64,000 bases of DNA from Mesobacillus maritimus (GCF_023715205.1 NZ_JAMBNR010000015.1:62001-126000), one strand, 5' to 3'. Positions 8,717-19,162 are shown, numbered from the stretch's first letter. Program-made: numbers and translations. Notes: generated by a model from the sequence alone, not told the origin.

Positions 8717-11134
8717 TTAATTCGCCACAATATTGACAAGCTTTCCTGGTACAGCTATCACTTTGCGAACAGTTTTTCCATCAATCTGTTCTTTTACAGA
8801 ATCCGTACCCATCGCAATTTGTTCTAGCGTTTCTCTTGTCGCATCTGCTGGAACCTTCATTTTCGCCTTAATTTTACCGTTAATTTGAATCACGATTTCA
8901 ATTTCATCATCGACTAATTTTGCTTCGTCATATGCTGGCCACGCTGCATAGCTGATTGTTTCTTTATGACCTAGCTTCTCCCATAGTTCTTCAGAGATAT
9001 GCGGACAAATTGGCGCTAAAAGCTTTACAAAGCCTTCAACATAACTCTTAGGAAGAGCCTCTGCCTTATAGGCTTCATTTATAAATACCATCAGTTGAGA
9101 GATGGCTGTATTAAAACGAAGTCCTTCAAAGTCCTCAGTGACTTTTTTAACTGTTTGGTGATAAACCTTTTCTAAATCCCCAGCAGGGGCACCATCTTTA
9201 ACTTTTGCACTAAGTTCTCCATTTTCTTCCACGAACAAACGCCAAATCCGGTCAAGGAAACGACGAGATCCATCTAACCCATTGGTTGACCAAGCAATGC
9301 TCGCATCAAGAGGTCCCATGAACATTTCATATAATCTTAACGTGTCTGCACCATGGCTATCCACAACGGAATCCGGGTTGACGACATTGCCTTTTGATTT
9401 ACTCATTTTTTCGTTGTTTTCACCAAGTATCATTCCTTGGTTAAATAACTTTTGAAATGGTTCTTTTGTAGGAACAACACCAATATCGTAAAGGAATTTA
9501 TGCCAGAAACGTGCGTATAGCAAGTGAAGCACGGCATGCTCAGCTCCACCGATATAAATATCAACTGGTAGCCACTCTTCTAGCTTTTTCGCATCAGCTA
9601 AGGCTTCTTCGTTTTTAGGGTCAATGTAGCGCAAGAAGTACCAGCAGCTACCCGCCCATTGTGGCATTGTGTTTGTTTCGCGACGACCTTTTTTCCCGGT
9701 TTCAGGGTCCACTACATTTACCCAGTCATCGATGTTCGCAAGTGGAGATTCACCAGTTCCCGACGGCTTGATTTCAGTAGTTTTCGGAAGGACAAGCGGC
9801 AGCTGATCTTCTGGAACAGCGGACATTGTACCATCTTCCCAATGAATAATTGGAATTGGCTCTCCCCAATAACGTTGGCGGCTAAATAGCCAATCGCGCA
9901 AACGGTACGTCACTTTCTTCGTTCCAATTTCTTTTTCTTCAAGCCAAGCAATCATTTTACTAATGGCTTCTTCTTTGTTCATTCCATTTAGGAACTCGGA
10001 GTTGACATGGTCTCCATCACCGGTATAAGCTTCTTCAGCAACGTTTCCACCAGCAACAACCTCTTTAATTTCCAAATCGAATTTTTTCGCAAACTCATAG
10101 TCACGCTCATCATGTGCTGGAACAGCCATGATGGCACCAGTTCCATAGCTCATTAATACATAATCCGCAATCCAGATTGGCATTTTAGCCCCATTAACTG
10201 GATTAATTGCGTAAGCACCTGTGAATACACCAGTTTTATCTTTCGCAAGATCCGTACGCTCTAAATCACTTTTGCTTTTAATTTGTTCTAGATAGCTTTC
10301 CACAGCTTCACGCTGATCAGCTGAAGTAATCTGGTCAACAAGCGGATGCTCTGGAGCTAGTACAGCATAAGTTGCTCCAAACAATGTATCAGGACGAGTT
10401 GTAAAGACCGTAAATGTACCGTCATGTCCTTCAATATCAAACGTTACTTCCGCTCCTTCTGAACGGCCAATCCAATGGCGTTGCATATCTTTAATGCTTT
10501 CAGGCCAATCCAGTTCTTCAAGATCCTCAAGCAAACGATCCGCATAGGCAGTGATTTTCAGCATCCACTGTCGCATTGGACGGCGTTCAACCGGATGGCC
10601 ACCGCGCTCACTCTTTCCATCGATGACTTCTTCATTTGCCAATACGGTTCCCAAAGCTGGACACCAGTTCACCGCAACCTCATCAATATAAGCAAGCCCT
10701 TTTTCGTAAAGCTTTAAGAAAATCCATTGTGTCCACTTATAATAAGAAGGGTCGGTTGTGTTTACTTCCCGGTCCCAATCATATGAAAATCCTAATGCCT
10801 TAATTTGGCGACGGAAGTTATCAATATTATGCTTTGTAAACTCTGCAGGATCATTTCCTGTATCAAGTGCATATTGCTCCGCAGGAAGTCCGAAAGCGTC
10901 CCAACCCATGGGATGCAACACATTGTATCCTTGCATTCTTTTCATTCTAGAAAGAATATCAGTCGCTGTATATCCTTCTGGATGTCCTACATGTAGCCCT
11001 GCTCCAGATGGATATGGGAACATATCCAGCGCATAAAATTTTCTTTTCCCTTCGTCTTCCGTTGTTTTAAACGATTTATTTTCTTCCCAATACTTTTGCC
11101 ACTTTTTTTCAATTTCATGATGTTCAAAGCTCAT
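8717..11134 (-). CDS. leuS: Leucyl-tRNA synthetase
   Basis: 805 residues, full length for bacterial LeuRS. The HIGH-type motif HVGH is at residues 48-51 and KMSKS at 576-580. The editing (CP1) domain sits between them with its conserved TTRPDT near residue 245, and [16 protein letters not shown] precedes the KMSKS loop. It charges tRNA-Leu in the cytosol. A T-box leader with a CUC specifier lies upstream, so expression should rise when tRNA-Leu is uncharged. Start ATG 11134 has AGGAGG upstream. The gene is monocistronic with its own terminator. Confidence 0.98.
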   Translation of the reverse strand: MSFEHHEIEKKWQKYWEENKSFKTTEDEGKRKFYALDMFPYPSGAGLHVGHPEGYTATDILSRMKRMQGYNVLHPMGWDAFGLPAEQYALDTGNDPAEFTKHNIDNFRRQIKALGFSYDWDREVNTTDPSYYKWTQWIFLKLYEKGLAYIDEVAVNWCPALGTVLANEEVIDGKSERGGHPVERRPMRQWMLKITAYADRLLEDLEELDWPESIKDMQRHWIGRSEGAEVTFDIEGHDGTFTVFTTRPDTLFGATYAVLAPEHPLVDQITSADQREAVESYLEQIKSKSDLERTDLAKDKTGVFTGAYAINPVNGAKMPIWIADYVLMSYGTGAIMAVPAHDERDYEFAKKFDLEIKEVVAGGNVAEEAYTGDGDHVNSEFLNGMNKEEAISKMIAWLEEKEIGTKKVTYRLRDWLFSRQRYWGEPIPIIHWEDGTMSAVPEDQLPLVLPKTTEIKPSGTGESPLANIDDWVNVVDPETGKKGRRETNTMPQWAGSCWYFLRYIDPKNEEALADAKKLEEWLPVDIYIGGAEHAVLHLLYARFWHKFLYDIGVVPTKEPFQKLFNQGMILGENNEKMSKSKGNVVNPDSVVDSHGADTLRLYEMFMGPLDASIAWSTNGLDGSRRFLDRIWRLFVEENGELSAKVKDGAPAGDLEKVYHQTVKKVTEDFEGLRFNTAISQLMVFINEAYKAEALPKSYVEGFVKLLAPICPHISEELWEKLGHKETISYAAWPAYDEAKLVDDEIEIVIQINGKIKAKMKVPADATRETLEQIAMGTDSVKEQIDGKTVRKVIAVPGKLVNIVAN

Positions 11135-11270
11135 GTTTCTTACCTCCTGATTTACCGTTAAAATATCCAGCTATCTTTTATGTGAGCTTCTAAAATAAGG
11201 CTCAGCTAACCTAATTTGATTTATGCTACCTTTAATAACACGAAAATCAATTAGATTTTTTAGAGTTAAA

Positions 11271-11525
11271 AATAAAAAAACTCCCGTCCCTATAAAAAGG
11301 GACGAGAGGATATGTATAGATTCTCCCGCGGTACCACCCACATTAGTGACAAGTCACTCGCTTCATTCATCCTTAACGCGGAAAACGGCCAGCCTTACTA
11401 TTAGTTCACACCAGCGACTAAAAGGCGAGTTCATGATGAGTCAGACTGACTTGCACCTACCGTCAGCTCTCTTCCTGTCAGACTTACACCACTACTACTC
11501 CTTCATTAACGTCCATCTTTATGAA
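11271..11525 (-). promoter_or_regulatory. T-box leader (leucine, specifier CUC)
   Basis: On the minus strand the leader has stem I features, including the AGTA-type bulge segment and GAACTCGCC, where CTC at 11429-11427 is the probable leucine specifier. It also has the conserved T-box GGGTGGTACCGCG (11339-11327). The terminator CTCTCGTCCC/GGGACGGGAG with T7 (11308-11271) competes with the antiterminator. Uncharged tRNA-Leu should favour readthrough into leuS, 137 nt downstream. Confidence 0.9.
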
Positions 11526-11534
11526 AGTAAATCT

Positions 11535-11563
11535 ATTGTAAACAATTTATGCATGAGATGCAA
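11535..11563 (-). promoter_or_regulatory. Promoter of the leuS leader
   Basis: On the minus strand TTGCAT and TACAAT are separated by 17 bp; the start would be near 11528, directly before stem I of the T-box. Confidence 0.6.
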
Positions 11564-11860
11564 GCAGTAGTTCTATTGGCCTGCGTCCATTTCACTTTAA
11601 TAATCTCCATTATTCTATGCAACCAAATAATAGCTGTGACTTTCCCATTATAACCAATTCACAGAAAAATAAAAATCTATTTTGAATTTATTTTTACCGA
11701 TTTTATTATTTATTGAAAATTAGCCGATTTCACTTTCATTGTTTACATAGTTTATAGTAGTATTATTTTAATTAAATATTCTGAATAGACAATCGTAAAT
11801 TGACTAATTTCACTTAAATCACGCTTTTTTTATCCTTTAATAACTAGGGAGAGATAAATA

Positions 11861-12577
11861 ATGAAAGTAACTCTTTTTGCAACCTGCTTAGTGGATATGT
11901 TTCAAAGTGATGTCGGCAAAGCCACGGTTGAATTGCTAGAGCGCTTAGGTTGTGAGATAGATTTCCCACAAACACAAGTTTGTTGCGGACAACCAGCTTA
12001 TAATAGCGGCTATGTCAAAGAATCGAAGGATGCAATGAAAAAAATGATCGGTACCTTTGAACATGCGGAGTATATCGTTTGTCCTTCAGGTTCATGCGCT
12101 TATATGTTTCATGAGTACCAACATGTGTTTAAAGGAGATCCAATATGGGAACCAAAAGCAAAAAAGCTTGCGGCCAAAACCTATGAACTCACCCAATTTA
12201 TTATTGAAGTTTTAAAGGTTGAGAATGTCGGCGCATGTTTAGAAGGAAAAGCAACCTACCACACTTCCTGCCATATGACTAGATTATTAGGCGTCCAGAA
12301 AGCTCCTATGACTCTCTTAAGCAAAGTAAAAGGTTTAGAGTTTGTAGAGCTACCAGGTAAAGAACAATGCTGCGGATTTGGTGGAACCTTTTCTGTCAAG
12401 ATGGCGCAAATATCGGAGCAAATGGTTGACGAAAAAGTGCGACATGTGGAAGAAACCGATGCGGAGTACGTAATTGGAGCTGATGCAGGCTGTTTGATGA
12501 ATATCGGCGGACGAATCAATCGTCAAGGTAAGCCGATCAAAGTGATGCATATTGCTGAAATTTTGAATAGTCGTTAA
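11861..12577 (+). CDS. lutA: L-lactate utilisation protein LutA (CCG-domain Fe-S protein)
   Basis: 238 residues with two cysteine-rich CCG domains: [10 protein letters not shown] at residues 41-50 and [11 protein letters not shown] at 170-180. This is the pattern of GlpC/HdrD-like subunits that bind a non-cubane Fe-S cluster. LutA, LutB and LutC together oxidise L-lactate to pyruvate and pass electrons onward in Bacillus. The start has GGGAGAG upstream. A possible promoter (TTGTTT 11739, TATTAT 11761, 16 bp apart) lies in the 300-bp region before it; no lutR gene is adjacent. The operon continues with lutB 50 bp later. Confidence 0.93.
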   Translation: MKVTLFATCLVDMFQSDVGKATVELLERLGCEIDFPQTQVCCGQPAYNSGYVKESKDAMKKMIGTFEHAEYIVCPSGSCAYMFHEYQHVFKGDPIWEPKAKKLAAKTYELTQFIIEVLKVENVGACLEGKATYHTSCHMTRLLGVQKAPMTLLSKVKGLEFVELPGKEQCCGFGGTFSVKMAQISEQMVDEKVRHVEETDAEYVIGADAGCLMNIGGRINRQGKPIKVMHIAEILNSR

Positions 12578-12627
12578 ATCGTATAATCTAGTAAGCCATT
12601 ACCTTTTTAGAATGGAGGCGATTTTCG

Positions 12628-14091
12628 ATGCCAATGAAAATCGGCAATGAACGTTTCGGTGAGCGCGTCGAAAAAGGCATTAATAATTCTTTCATGCGAG
12701 GCGCAGTTGCAGGAGCTCAGGACAACATCGGTGCACGCCGCTTGAACGCGATCGAGGAACTAGGGAATTGGGAAGAATGGCGTTCCCATGGCGAAGAAAT
12801 CCGCCAACATGTTCTCGAACATTTAGATTACTATTTGGAACAATTGAGTGACAATGTTGCAAAACGAGGTGGAAATGTTTTCTTTGCAGAAACTGCTGAA
12901 GAAGCAAATGAGTATATAAAAGAAGTTGTACAAAGTAAAAACGCTCAAAAAGTTGTAAAGTCGAAATCAATGGTGACGGAAGAAATCAATTTAAATGCGA
13001 GCCTTGAGGAAGTTGGCTGCCAAGTGATTGAAACAGACCTTGGGGAATACATTCTCCAAGTCGATGATCATGACCCACCATCCCATATTGTCGCACCCGC
13101 TTTACATAAAAATAAGGAACAAGTTCGCGACGTTTTCACTAAAAAACTTGGCTACAAAAAGTCAGCTGATCCAACCGAACTTGCATGGCATGCCCGTGAA
13201 ATGTTGCGACAAGATTATTTAACAGCAGATGTTGGCATTACTGGCTGTAATTTCGCAGTGGCTGAAACAGGTTCCTTCGCACTAGTGACAAATGAAGGAA
13301 ATGCCGATCTCGTTACCTCACTACCAAAGACACAAATTACGGTCATGGGGATGGAAAGATTGGTTCCAACCTTTGAAGAATTAGAAGTCCTTGTCAGCAT
13401 GTTAACAAGAAGCGCTGTCGGCCAAAAGCTACCTAGTTACGTGACCGTACTAACCGGACCACGGGAAGAATTGGATGTAGATGGCCCTGAGGATTTTCAT
13501 CTGGTAATCGTTGATAACGGGCGTTCAAAGATTCTTGGGACAGAGTTCCAATCGGTTCTCCAATGTATCCGCTGTGCGGCTTGTGTCAATGCCTGTCCTG
13601 TATACCGTCATGTAGGTGGTCATTCTTATGGTTCGATTTACTCCGGACCAATTGGTGCGGTGCTCTCTCCTCTCCTTGGTGGGTATGAGGATTACAAAGA
13701 GTTGCCTTATGCCTCGACCCTTTGCGGTGCTTGTTCTGAAGTTTGTCCGGTAAAAATCCCATTACACGAATTATTGCATAAACACCGTCAGGTTATTGTT
13801 GAAAAAGAAGGCAAAGCTCCTGTTTCTGAAAAATTGCTGATGAAAGCTTTTGGTCTGGGTGCTGCCTCACCAACTCTATATAAGTGGGGTTCAAAAATTG
13901 CTCCGACAGCAATGAACCCATTTACAAGTGAAGATAAAATTACCAAAGGACCTGGACCGCTAAAAGCATGGACAGAAGTTAGAGATTTCCCAGCTCCTAA
14001 TAAAGAAAGATTTAGAGATTGGTTTAAGAACCGAGAGAAAGGCGGAGGTACTTCATGGCCGGAGCCATCCAAAACCGAGAAGCATTTTTAA
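12628..14091 (+). CDS. lutB: L-lactate utilisation protein LutB (Fe-S electron transfer subunit)
   Basis: 487 residues. The N-terminal two thirds is the LUD domain shared with LutC. It is followed by ferredoxin-like cysteine clusters, [12 protein letters not shown] (Cys313, 316, 319, 323) and CGACSEVCP (Cys366, 369, 373), and a C-terminal DUF3390-type tail ending KNREKGGG. It should carry electrons from lactate oxidation through [4Fe-4S] clusters. ATG 12628 has GGAGG upstream; a second ATG two codons on is possible. The last 37 bp overlap the lutC start, indicating coupled translation. Confidence 0.95.
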   Translation: MPMKIGNERFGERVEKGINNSFMRGAVAGAQDNIGARRLNAIEELGNWEEWRSHGEEIRQHVLEHLDYYLEQLSDNVAKRGGNVFFAETAEEANEYIKEVVQSKNAQKVVKSKSMVTEEINLNASLEEVGCQVIETDLGEYILQVDDHDPPSHIVAPALHKNKEQVRDVFTKKLGYKKSADPTELAWHAREMLRQDYLTADVGITGCNFAVAETGSFALVTNEGNADLVTSLPKTQITVMGMERLVPTFEELEVLVSMLTRSAVGQKLPSYVTVLTGPREELDVDGPEDFHLVIVDNGRSKILGTEFQSVLQCIRCAACVNACPVYRHVGGHSYGSIYSGPIGAVLSPLLGGYEDYKELPYASTLCGACSEVCPVKIPLHELLHKHRQVIVEKEGKAPVSEKLLMKAFGLGAASPTLYKWGSKIAPTAMNPFTSEDKITKGPGPLKAWTEVRDFPAPNKERFRDWFKNREKGGGTSWPEPSKTEKHF

Positions 14092-14774
14092 ATAATATTG
14101 CCAATAACCTTGGTCGTGACCGACTCACAACACCCGTCAATAGACCGACTTGGAAACATAACCCTCAAGACGAGGTTTTAAAAGGAGCGTCACAGGATGA
14201 CCTTGTCCAAGTATTAACTGATCATTGTGAAAAAATTCATACAACAGTCATTAACACGACAAAATCCAATTTAGGGTCTACATTAAATGGAGCGGTCCAG
14301 AATTATGGTGGCGGGCCTGTGGTCACTTGGAAAGATGACCGTTTCGCGGAGTGGGGGTTAAAAGAGTTATTTACCAATGAGTGGGCAAAGCAAGAGATTG
14401 ATTATCATGAGTGGGATTTCAACTCAGCGAGTACCAATATCAACTATGCAGAAAAAGCGAACATTGGAATTACAATAAGTGAATACACTTTAGCTGAATC
14501 GGCAACTGTTGTCATGCTTAGTAGCAAAGACCACGGCCGTACTGTTAACTTTCTTCCTAAAACCTATATAGCCCTAGTACCTAAAAGCAGCATCGTGCCT
14601 CGCATGACACAAGCAGCAAAAAAGCTGCGTGAAAGACATTTAAATGGAAAATCACTTCCTGCATGTATCAATTTCATTTCCGGTCCAAGTAATTCTGCTG
14701 ACATTGAATTGCAACTTGTTGTCGGAGTACATGGTCCATTCAAGGCAACTTACATCATTATTGACGACCTCTAA
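14055..14774 (+). CDS. lutC: L-lactate utilisation protein LutC
   Basis: 239 residues of the LUD (lactate utilisation) family, ending in the typical [19 protein letters not shown] segment. LutC is the third component of the LutABC lactate oxidation complex. The start ATG 14055 lies inside lutB, preceded by GGCGGAGG, so the two genes overlap by 37 bp. I see no clear terminator directly after the stop; a dispersed repeat and a microsatellite lie downstream before the convergent transporter gene. Confidence 0.93.
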   Translation: MAGAIQNREAFLNNIANNLGRDRLTTPVNRPTWKHNPQDEVLKGASQDDLVQVLTDHCEKIHTTVINTTKSNLGSTLNGAVQNYGGGPVVTWKDDRFAEWGLKELFTNEWAKQEIDYHEWDFNSASTNINYAEKANIGITISEYTLAESATVVMLSSKDHGRTVNFLPKTYIALVPKSSIVPRMTQAAKKLRERHLNGKSLPACINFISGPSNSADIELQLVVGVHGPFKATYIIIDDL

Positions 14775-14847
14775 GAAAAAGAGAAGATTTTCGTTAACGA
14801 TGGAAACCACTCCCTAGAAGCATAAGCTAGTTTTGAACTTTACTATA

Positions 14848-14897
14848 GGCTGCTTTTCGTAAAGTTTATCGTTAAAATCCTAAGGTTGATGTTAACG
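14848..14897. repeat. Dispersed intergenic repeat, copy A
   Basis: A 50-bp element of the form GGCTG-TTTTCGTAAAGTTT-GTTGTTAAAATC-CTAAGG-TGATTTTAACG. It holds an inverted repeat GTTAAAATC/GATGTTAAC with one mismatch in this copy. Other copies are at 28911, 33911 and 48673. It lies in the 383-bp gap 14775-15157, which holds no gene. Confidence 0.75.
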
Positions 14898-15027
14898 ACA
14901 TTGCAGTCATTTCATATATTTAAAATTAGTATGCAAATTTCTCACAAAATGCTGCTATTTTTTGAATAACCTAGCTTTTAAGTGTTTTTTGTTCAAGAGC
15001 AACAAAGTTTGAGCAAAGAGCCTTGCT

Positions 15028-15091
15028 ATAAGATAAGATAAGATAAGATAAGATAAGATAAGATAAGATAAGATAAGATAAGATAAGATAA
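15028..15091. repeat. Pentanucleotide microsatellite (ATAAG)12
   Basis: Twelve perfect copies of ATAAG run from 15028 to 15087, followed by a partial ATAA. The tract ends 12 bp before the terminator hairpin of the convergent transporter gene. Confidence 0.97.
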
Positions 15092-15100
15092 AGCCAAAAC

Positions 15101-15147
15101 AAAGAGCGGATAAAAGCATCCTAGTTAGGTTCTTTTACCCGCTCTTA
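15101..15147 (-). terminator. Terminator of the MFS transporter gene
   Basis: On the minus strand AGAGCGGGTAAAAG pairs with CTTTTATCCGCTCT (one G-U), followed by TTGTTTTGG. It is 10 bp beyond the stop codon. Confidence 0.75.
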
Positions 15148-15157
15148 TTCTATAACT

Positions 15158-16357
15158 TTATTTCCCAGTTTCTGGAGTATAGGTCTGCAGCATTGCTTGT
15201 TTCTTTAAACTACGGTCATAAATTGCAGTTGTAAAAATGGCAACAATGATTAAGATGATTAGGACGGTAAATAAAGCCGTCATTCCGTACAAATCAACCA
15301 TAATTCCGCCTAATAATGGCCCAATCATTCTCCCTCCGGTAGCGGTACTATTCACGATTCCTTGGTAGAAACCCTCTCGTCCTTTTGGAGCTAATGCGTC
15401 TGCAATCGTTGGTACTGCTGGCCATACAAGCATTTCACCGATTGTAAGAATAATCATTGCTGTAAAAAACCCAGAGAATTGCTCTGCTCCTGCAAGAACA
15501 ATAAACGAGCCCATGAAAATGACCATACCAATTTGAATTTGAAGTTTCAAATTATTTTCAAACACCCGAATCAAACGATTTAAAATCGGCTGCCCAAGTA
15601 CAATAAGGGCACCGTTTACTGTCCATAAAAGACTGTATTGTTTAAGAGGAATCCCTAACTCTACTGTGTAAGCAGACACCGTTGCGGACCACTGTGAGTA
15701 TCCAACCCAACAAAGTAAATAACCCGCACATAATATCAATAATGCATAAAGTTTACTATGATTTCTAACAGCACCATTTTCCTGGATGACAGTTGTATGC
15801 GCCCGTGTATTCACTTGAATTCCACGGTAACCAAAAACGGCGATTAATAAAAACACCGCATAAAGTAGTGCATTGGCTAAAAAGATCAGGCCAAAAGAGT
15901 AGGCTGCAACAAAACCACCAAGTGCAGATCCAATGGCGACACCTAGGTTTTGTGCTACATATATGGCATTAAATGCTTTTCTTCCACCTTCTTTCCAAAC
16001 CGTTCCAGCCATTGCAAAAATGGAAGGGAAGACAATTCCCGAACCGAAGCCGACAATGATTAAGAAAATTATATAATGTGGCCAACCGTTCCAAATCGTA
16101 AGACCAAATAAGGCCATAATCGTAATCCCAATTCCAAGTAAAATAGATTTATAGCCACCTAGCTTATCAAATAATGTTCCACCGATTAAATTACCAGCTA
16201 CTGTTGCTGCTGAATTGAGCATGAGGACAAACCCTGCAACCGTCAATGATTTTCCGAGATTTTCGTGAATATAGATTGTATTTAAAGGCCATAAAAAAGA
16301 AGAGCCTGTTGCATTTACCGCCATCCCAATTACTAGCAGCCATAAGGCTCTAGGCAT
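15158..16357 (-). CDS. yttB: Major facilitator superfamily transporter (YttB-like)
   Basis: About 399 residues with 12 predicted membrane segments. The MFS signature between segments 2 and 3 is present (GNLIGGTLFDKLGGYKS), and segment 4 has the GFGSGIVFPSIFA glycine pattern. It resembles drug/proton antiporters; the substrate is unknown. The position downstream of leuS matches yttB in B. subtilis, so the symbol rests partly on synteny. ATG 16357 is preferred over ATG 16363 because AGGAG lies 8 nt before it. The gene is monocistronic, with a terminator at 15101-15147. Confidence 0.75.
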   Translation of the reverse strand: MPRALWLLVIGMAVNATGSSFLWPLNTIYIHENLGKSLTVAGFVLMLNSAATVAGNLIGGTLFDKLGGYKSILLGIGITIMALFGLTIWNGWPHYIIFLIIVGFGSGIVFPSIFAMAGTVWKEGGRKAFNAIYVAQNLGVAIGSALGGFVAAYSFGLIFLANALLYAVFLLIAVFGYRGIQVNTRAHTTVIQENGAVRNHSKLYALLILCAGYLLCWVGYSQWSATVSAYTVELGIPLKQYSLLWTVNGALIVLGQPILNRLIRVFENNLKLQIQIGMVIFMGSFIVLAGAEQFSGFFTAMIILTIGEMLVWPAVPTIADALAPKGREGFYQGIVNSTATGGRMIGPLLGGIMVDLYGMTALFTVLIILIIVAIFTTAIYDRSLKKQAMLQTYTPETGK

Positions 16358-16573
16358 TGTCATAACTCCTATCTATAAAAATAATTAAGTTTCAATAACC
16401 TAAGTAATTTTAGGGGTTTTAGTCAAAACATGCAATAGAAAAATCCACAATCAAAATAGTGAAATAAATGCAAAAAATGGTCCCTAGACTCGATCTCAAA
16501 TTACTAAATGAACGTTGTGAATCGTTTTTATCTGTAATGCTTGACACCGGAAAAACTCCTGTTTAAACTAAAG

Positions 16574-16609
16574 AAAACACTGCACAAATTCCTATTTGCA
16601 CAGTGTTTT
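16574..16609 (-). terminator. Terminator of the ccm-nrf operon
   Basis: AAAACACTG pairs with CAGTGTTTT, enclosing a further CAAAT/ATTTG pairing. It lies 22 bp after the nrfA stop; the T-tract (TTTT within the stem, then CTTTAG) is short. The region 16364-16573 shows nothing else. Confidence 0.65.
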
Positions 16610-16630
16610 CGTTCGAAATTTTTTATCTCT

Positions 16631-18049
16631 TTATTTTGGCTGTTGTGCTGGGAAATAGTCGTTTGTCGCTAAATCCTTCTTTTTGAAGTTATCTACTTCT
16701 TCGTACACAGCCTTTTTTACTTTCTCAATCTCTTTATCTAATTCCTCTATATTTACGCCTTTTTTCACTAGTTCTTCTGTTGCAAGTTTAATTGCAGCAA
16801 AGGATTCTTCAGAAGACATTTTTAATGTGTCCATCGCTCCTTGCGGATTATGGAAACCTGCCGCACTCTCTGCAGCTACGATATCCCAGAACCATTGCCC
16901 CTTACGTACATGTTCTTGAGCTGCTTTAATTTTATTCTCACTAACACCTGACGTAATCATTTTGTTGACATAGTAATGGGAAGTGATTGAAACATCTTCT
17001 GCTTTATGCAATGCTTCCATATGTGTTTCTTGAATATCCATAACACGTTCTTCTAACTCGTCTAAATCGCGGTTACTGTGGCATGTCGCACAAGACTGTT
17101 CCATTGTTTTCAGTGGTGATTGCCAATGGTGAGAAGAAATTTTCTTCTTGCCATCTGCACGTTCGTACGGCATATGACAGTCCGAACAAGTAACGCCAGC
17201 TTCACCGTGTGGTCCAGTCATATGGGTTTCAAAGTCTGGATGCTGAGCCTTCAGAATTGGTGTCCCAGAAACGTTGTGGATCCAGTCCTGATTAAAACCA
17301 TTTTCTTTTGCCACTGTTTCATAGTACTCATACATATCTTCTGGTTTGAAGCCATTATCCCATGGGTATGTTACTTCACTATTATCTGCAGCGAAGTAAT
17401 ATTCTACGTGACATTGACCACAAACGTAGTTTCTCATATCATTTTTCGTTGGATTAGACATGTCGATACCTTGCGCTTCCATCCCTTTAATAAAGCTGGG
17501 ACGAGTTACACGTAGATCCATCGTTTCTGGATCATGGCAGTCCGAACAACCAATTGGTGAGTGTCCCATTGATTCAGCTTTTGGCCAGATCTCTTCATTG
17601 AAATTGCCACCCCAATAATCATCGCCCATTTCTTCAATCATATGTGGGACAGCTGTTGATTTACAAGTTAAACATGAACCAACAGATTTATCTGTAATAC
17701 GGGCAATTTCCCGGACATCTTCAAGCGCATAGATATGTCCGCGATCTTCGTTATACTCTGTCGCAAATCCATACCCATTAAATAGAATCGGTAAATATGG
17801 TTCCTTATCATGATCAAATTTAGATCGTTTTTCTGAACCACTGTATTTGGTGTCTTCCATTTCTTCATTTTTCAAGTAGCTGTCATATTGTAGAGGAAAG
17901 AGATCTTTAAAAGCTTCATTGCTGATTTCATCCGCACTAAGCCCGGTTTTCGCTTCATTTGCAGCAGTCTCTTCTTTTGCGCCACATCCGGATAGGATTA
18001 GCATGACAGCGACTAGGAGCAAAGATGCCCATTTTAGTTTCCTAGCCAT
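16631..18049 (-). CDS. nrfA: Ammonia-forming cytochrome c nitrite reductase NrfA (pentahaem lipoprotein)
   Basis: 472 residues. The lysine-ligated catalytic haem site CLTCK is at 126-130. Four CxxCH sites follow: 168-172, 210-214, 288-292 and 320-324. The segment KAQHP near 267 supplies the expected calcium-site Lys/Gln, and TGPHGEAGV near 281 supplies the distal histidine region. The N-terminus carries a lipobox (LSGC, Cys22), so the enzyme should be tethered to the outer face of the membrane. It reduces nitrite to ammonium with six electrons. Its start overlaps the nrfH stop (ATGGCTAG), and haem attachment would rely on the upstream ccm genes of the same operon. Confidence 0.97.
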   Translation of the reverse strand: MARKLKWASLLLVAVMLILSGCGAKEETAANEAKTGLSADEISNEAFKDLFPLQYDSYLKNEEMEDTKYSGSEKRSKFDHDKEPYLPILFNGYGFATEYNEDRGHIYALEDVREIARITDKSVGSCLTCKSTAVPHMIEEMGDDYWGGNFNEEIWPKAESMGHSPIGCSDCHDPETMDLRVTRPSFIKGMEAQGIDMSNPTKNDMRNYVCGQCHVEYYFAADNSEVTYPWDNGFKPEDMYEYYETVAKENGFNQDWIHNVSGTPILKAQHPDFETHMTGPHGEAGVTCSDCHMPYERADGKKKISSHHWQSPLKTMEQSCATCHSNRDLDELEERVMDIQETHMEALHKAEDVSITSHYYVNKMITSGVSENKIKAAQEHVRKGQWFWDIVAAESAAGFHNPQGAMDTLKMSSEESFAAIKLATEELVKKGVNIEELDKEIEKVKKAVYEEVDNFKKKDLATNDYFPAQQPK

Positions 18050-18578
18050 TATTCATTGTACCTCCCTTGTTTTCTAAAAGCTCCCCTGATTTTGCTGGTT
18101 TAAAATAATCTTCTGTTTTAAAGTCATTGCCGTGGGGAATAGCTTGGTGACAGCTAGAGCAGCTATCTTTTGCATCATGCGAAACATTGTCCAACGTACT
18201 TTGGTGACAATCAATACAGTTTTGATTGACCACTTCTTGGGTATTCTCAGTCGGATGTAGAACCTGTGGAATCTTATCTTCACCAAGCGTATTGTAGTAA
18301 ACATGGCCAATCCCTGCCTTGGCTTTGTTTGTATACTTATTGATCAAAGTATCATGTGGTAAATGACAATCACTACAAGACAATTCCGCGTGAGTAGAGT
18401 TGGCAAAGGAATCATGAACATTGTTCATAATATGACAACTGCCACAAAACTCGGGCGAATCCGTATAAGCTAGACCTTTTACGGTGACGACTGATAAAAT
18501 GATCCCGGTAAAAACCCCAATAAATAAAAGCATTCGCTTATCCATCGATAAGAACTTTCTTATGCCTCTTTTAAACAT
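18042..18578 (-). CDS. nrfH: Tetrahaem quinol dehydrogenase NrfH (NapC/NirT family)
   Basis: 178 residues with one N-terminal membrane anchor (about residues 16-36). Four haem sites follow: CGSCH 45-49, CSDCH 68-72, CIDCH 121-125 and CSSCH 140-144. The first is followed by IM, as in NrfH proteins where a methionine ligates haem 1. It oxidises menaquinol and passes electrons to NrfA. A GTG nine bases upstream overlaps the ribosome site, so ATG 18578 (GGGGAGG about 6 nt upstream) is chosen. It overlaps nrfA by 8 bp and lies 61 bp after ccmG. Confidence 0.96.
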   Translation of the reverse strand: MFKRGIRKFLSMDKRMLLFIGVFTGIILSVVTVKGLAYTDSPEFCGSCHIMNNVHDSFANSTHAELSCSDCHLPHDTLINKYTNKAKAGIGHVYYNTLGEDKIPQVLHPTENTQEVVNQNCIDCHQSTLDNVSHDAKDSCSSCHQAIPHGNDFKTEDYFKPAKSGELLENKGGTMNNG

Positions 18579-18609
18579 CACTTTCACCTCCCCAATCCTT
18601 TAATATCTA

Positions 18610-18633
18610 TTTAAAGCACAAATGTGCTTTAAA
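18610..18633 (-). other. Intercistronic palindrome between ccmG and nrfH
   Basis: TTTAAAGCACA and TGTGCTTTAAA form a perfect 11-bp inverted repeat around AA, 6 bp after the ccmG stop. No T-run follows, so it is not a classical terminator; an mRNA stabiliser or processing site for nrfHA is plausible. Confidence 0.6.
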
Positions 18634-18639
18634 CCATGG

Positions 18640-19146
18640 TTAGGATGAAACTTTCTCTGTAATTAGTTCAATTAAACGATCCTTCGTTGTTGGTCCAGTA
18701 AAACGTTCAACAACAATTCCCTCTTTATTAATAATGAGTGTGTCTGGCTGACCAATGACACTGTACTCATTAGAGGTCTCTTCCTTCGTATCCAATAGAT
18801 ATAGTAGCTTTGAATTATTTTCCTTAATGTATTTTTCCATTCTCATTTTCGACTCGCCCTTAGCAATAATAATGAGTTGAGCATCTTTATATTCTTCTCC
18901 AAACGCTTCCAACTCTGGGGCTTCATCGATACAAGGTTGACACCATGTGGCGAAAAAGTTCAACACCACTATTTGCCCTTTAAAATCGGATAAACGGTAG
19001 ACTTGTCCATTTATATCTTTCAACTCAAACTCAATTGCTTTGTCCCCGGGGTTAGCGGAGACTTTGCCACTTAGACCACTCATAAGAAAGCCTATAACCC
19101 CGATCGCAGCAGCAATGACGAAAATCGGTACAATCTTCTTGACCAT
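18640..19146 (-). CDS. ccmG: Thiol:disulfide oxidoreductase CcmG/ResA-like
   Basis: 168 residues with an N-terminal membrane anchor (residues 6-24) and a thioredoxin fold facing the outside. The WCQPC active site (Cys69, Cys72) lies in the ATWCQPC loop. In System I, CcmG reduces the CxxCH cysteines of apocytochromes or the CcmH disulfide; Bacillus ResA does the same for System II. Gene order makes the Ccm role likely. The ATG at 19146 is preferred over an overlapping GTG at 19155. It is preceded by the small ccmD-like gene and followed by the palindrome before nrfH. Confidence 0.88.
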   Translation of the reverse strand: MVKKIVPIFVIAAAIGVIGFLMSGLSGKVSANPGDKAIEFELKDINGQVYRLSDFKGQIVVLNFFATWCQPCIDEAPELEAFGEEYKDAQLIIIAKGESKMRMEKYIKENNSKLLYLLDTKEETSNEYSVIGQPDTLIINKEGIVVERFTGPTTKDRLIELITEKVSS

Positions 19147-19162
19147 CCTCTTCACCTGCTTT

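Noticed and set aside
11223-11570. Open frame of 115 codons on the plus strand upstream of leuS
   Set aside because: It lies wholly opposite the T-box leader and leuS promoter, whose conserved elements explain the sequence; no ribosome site.
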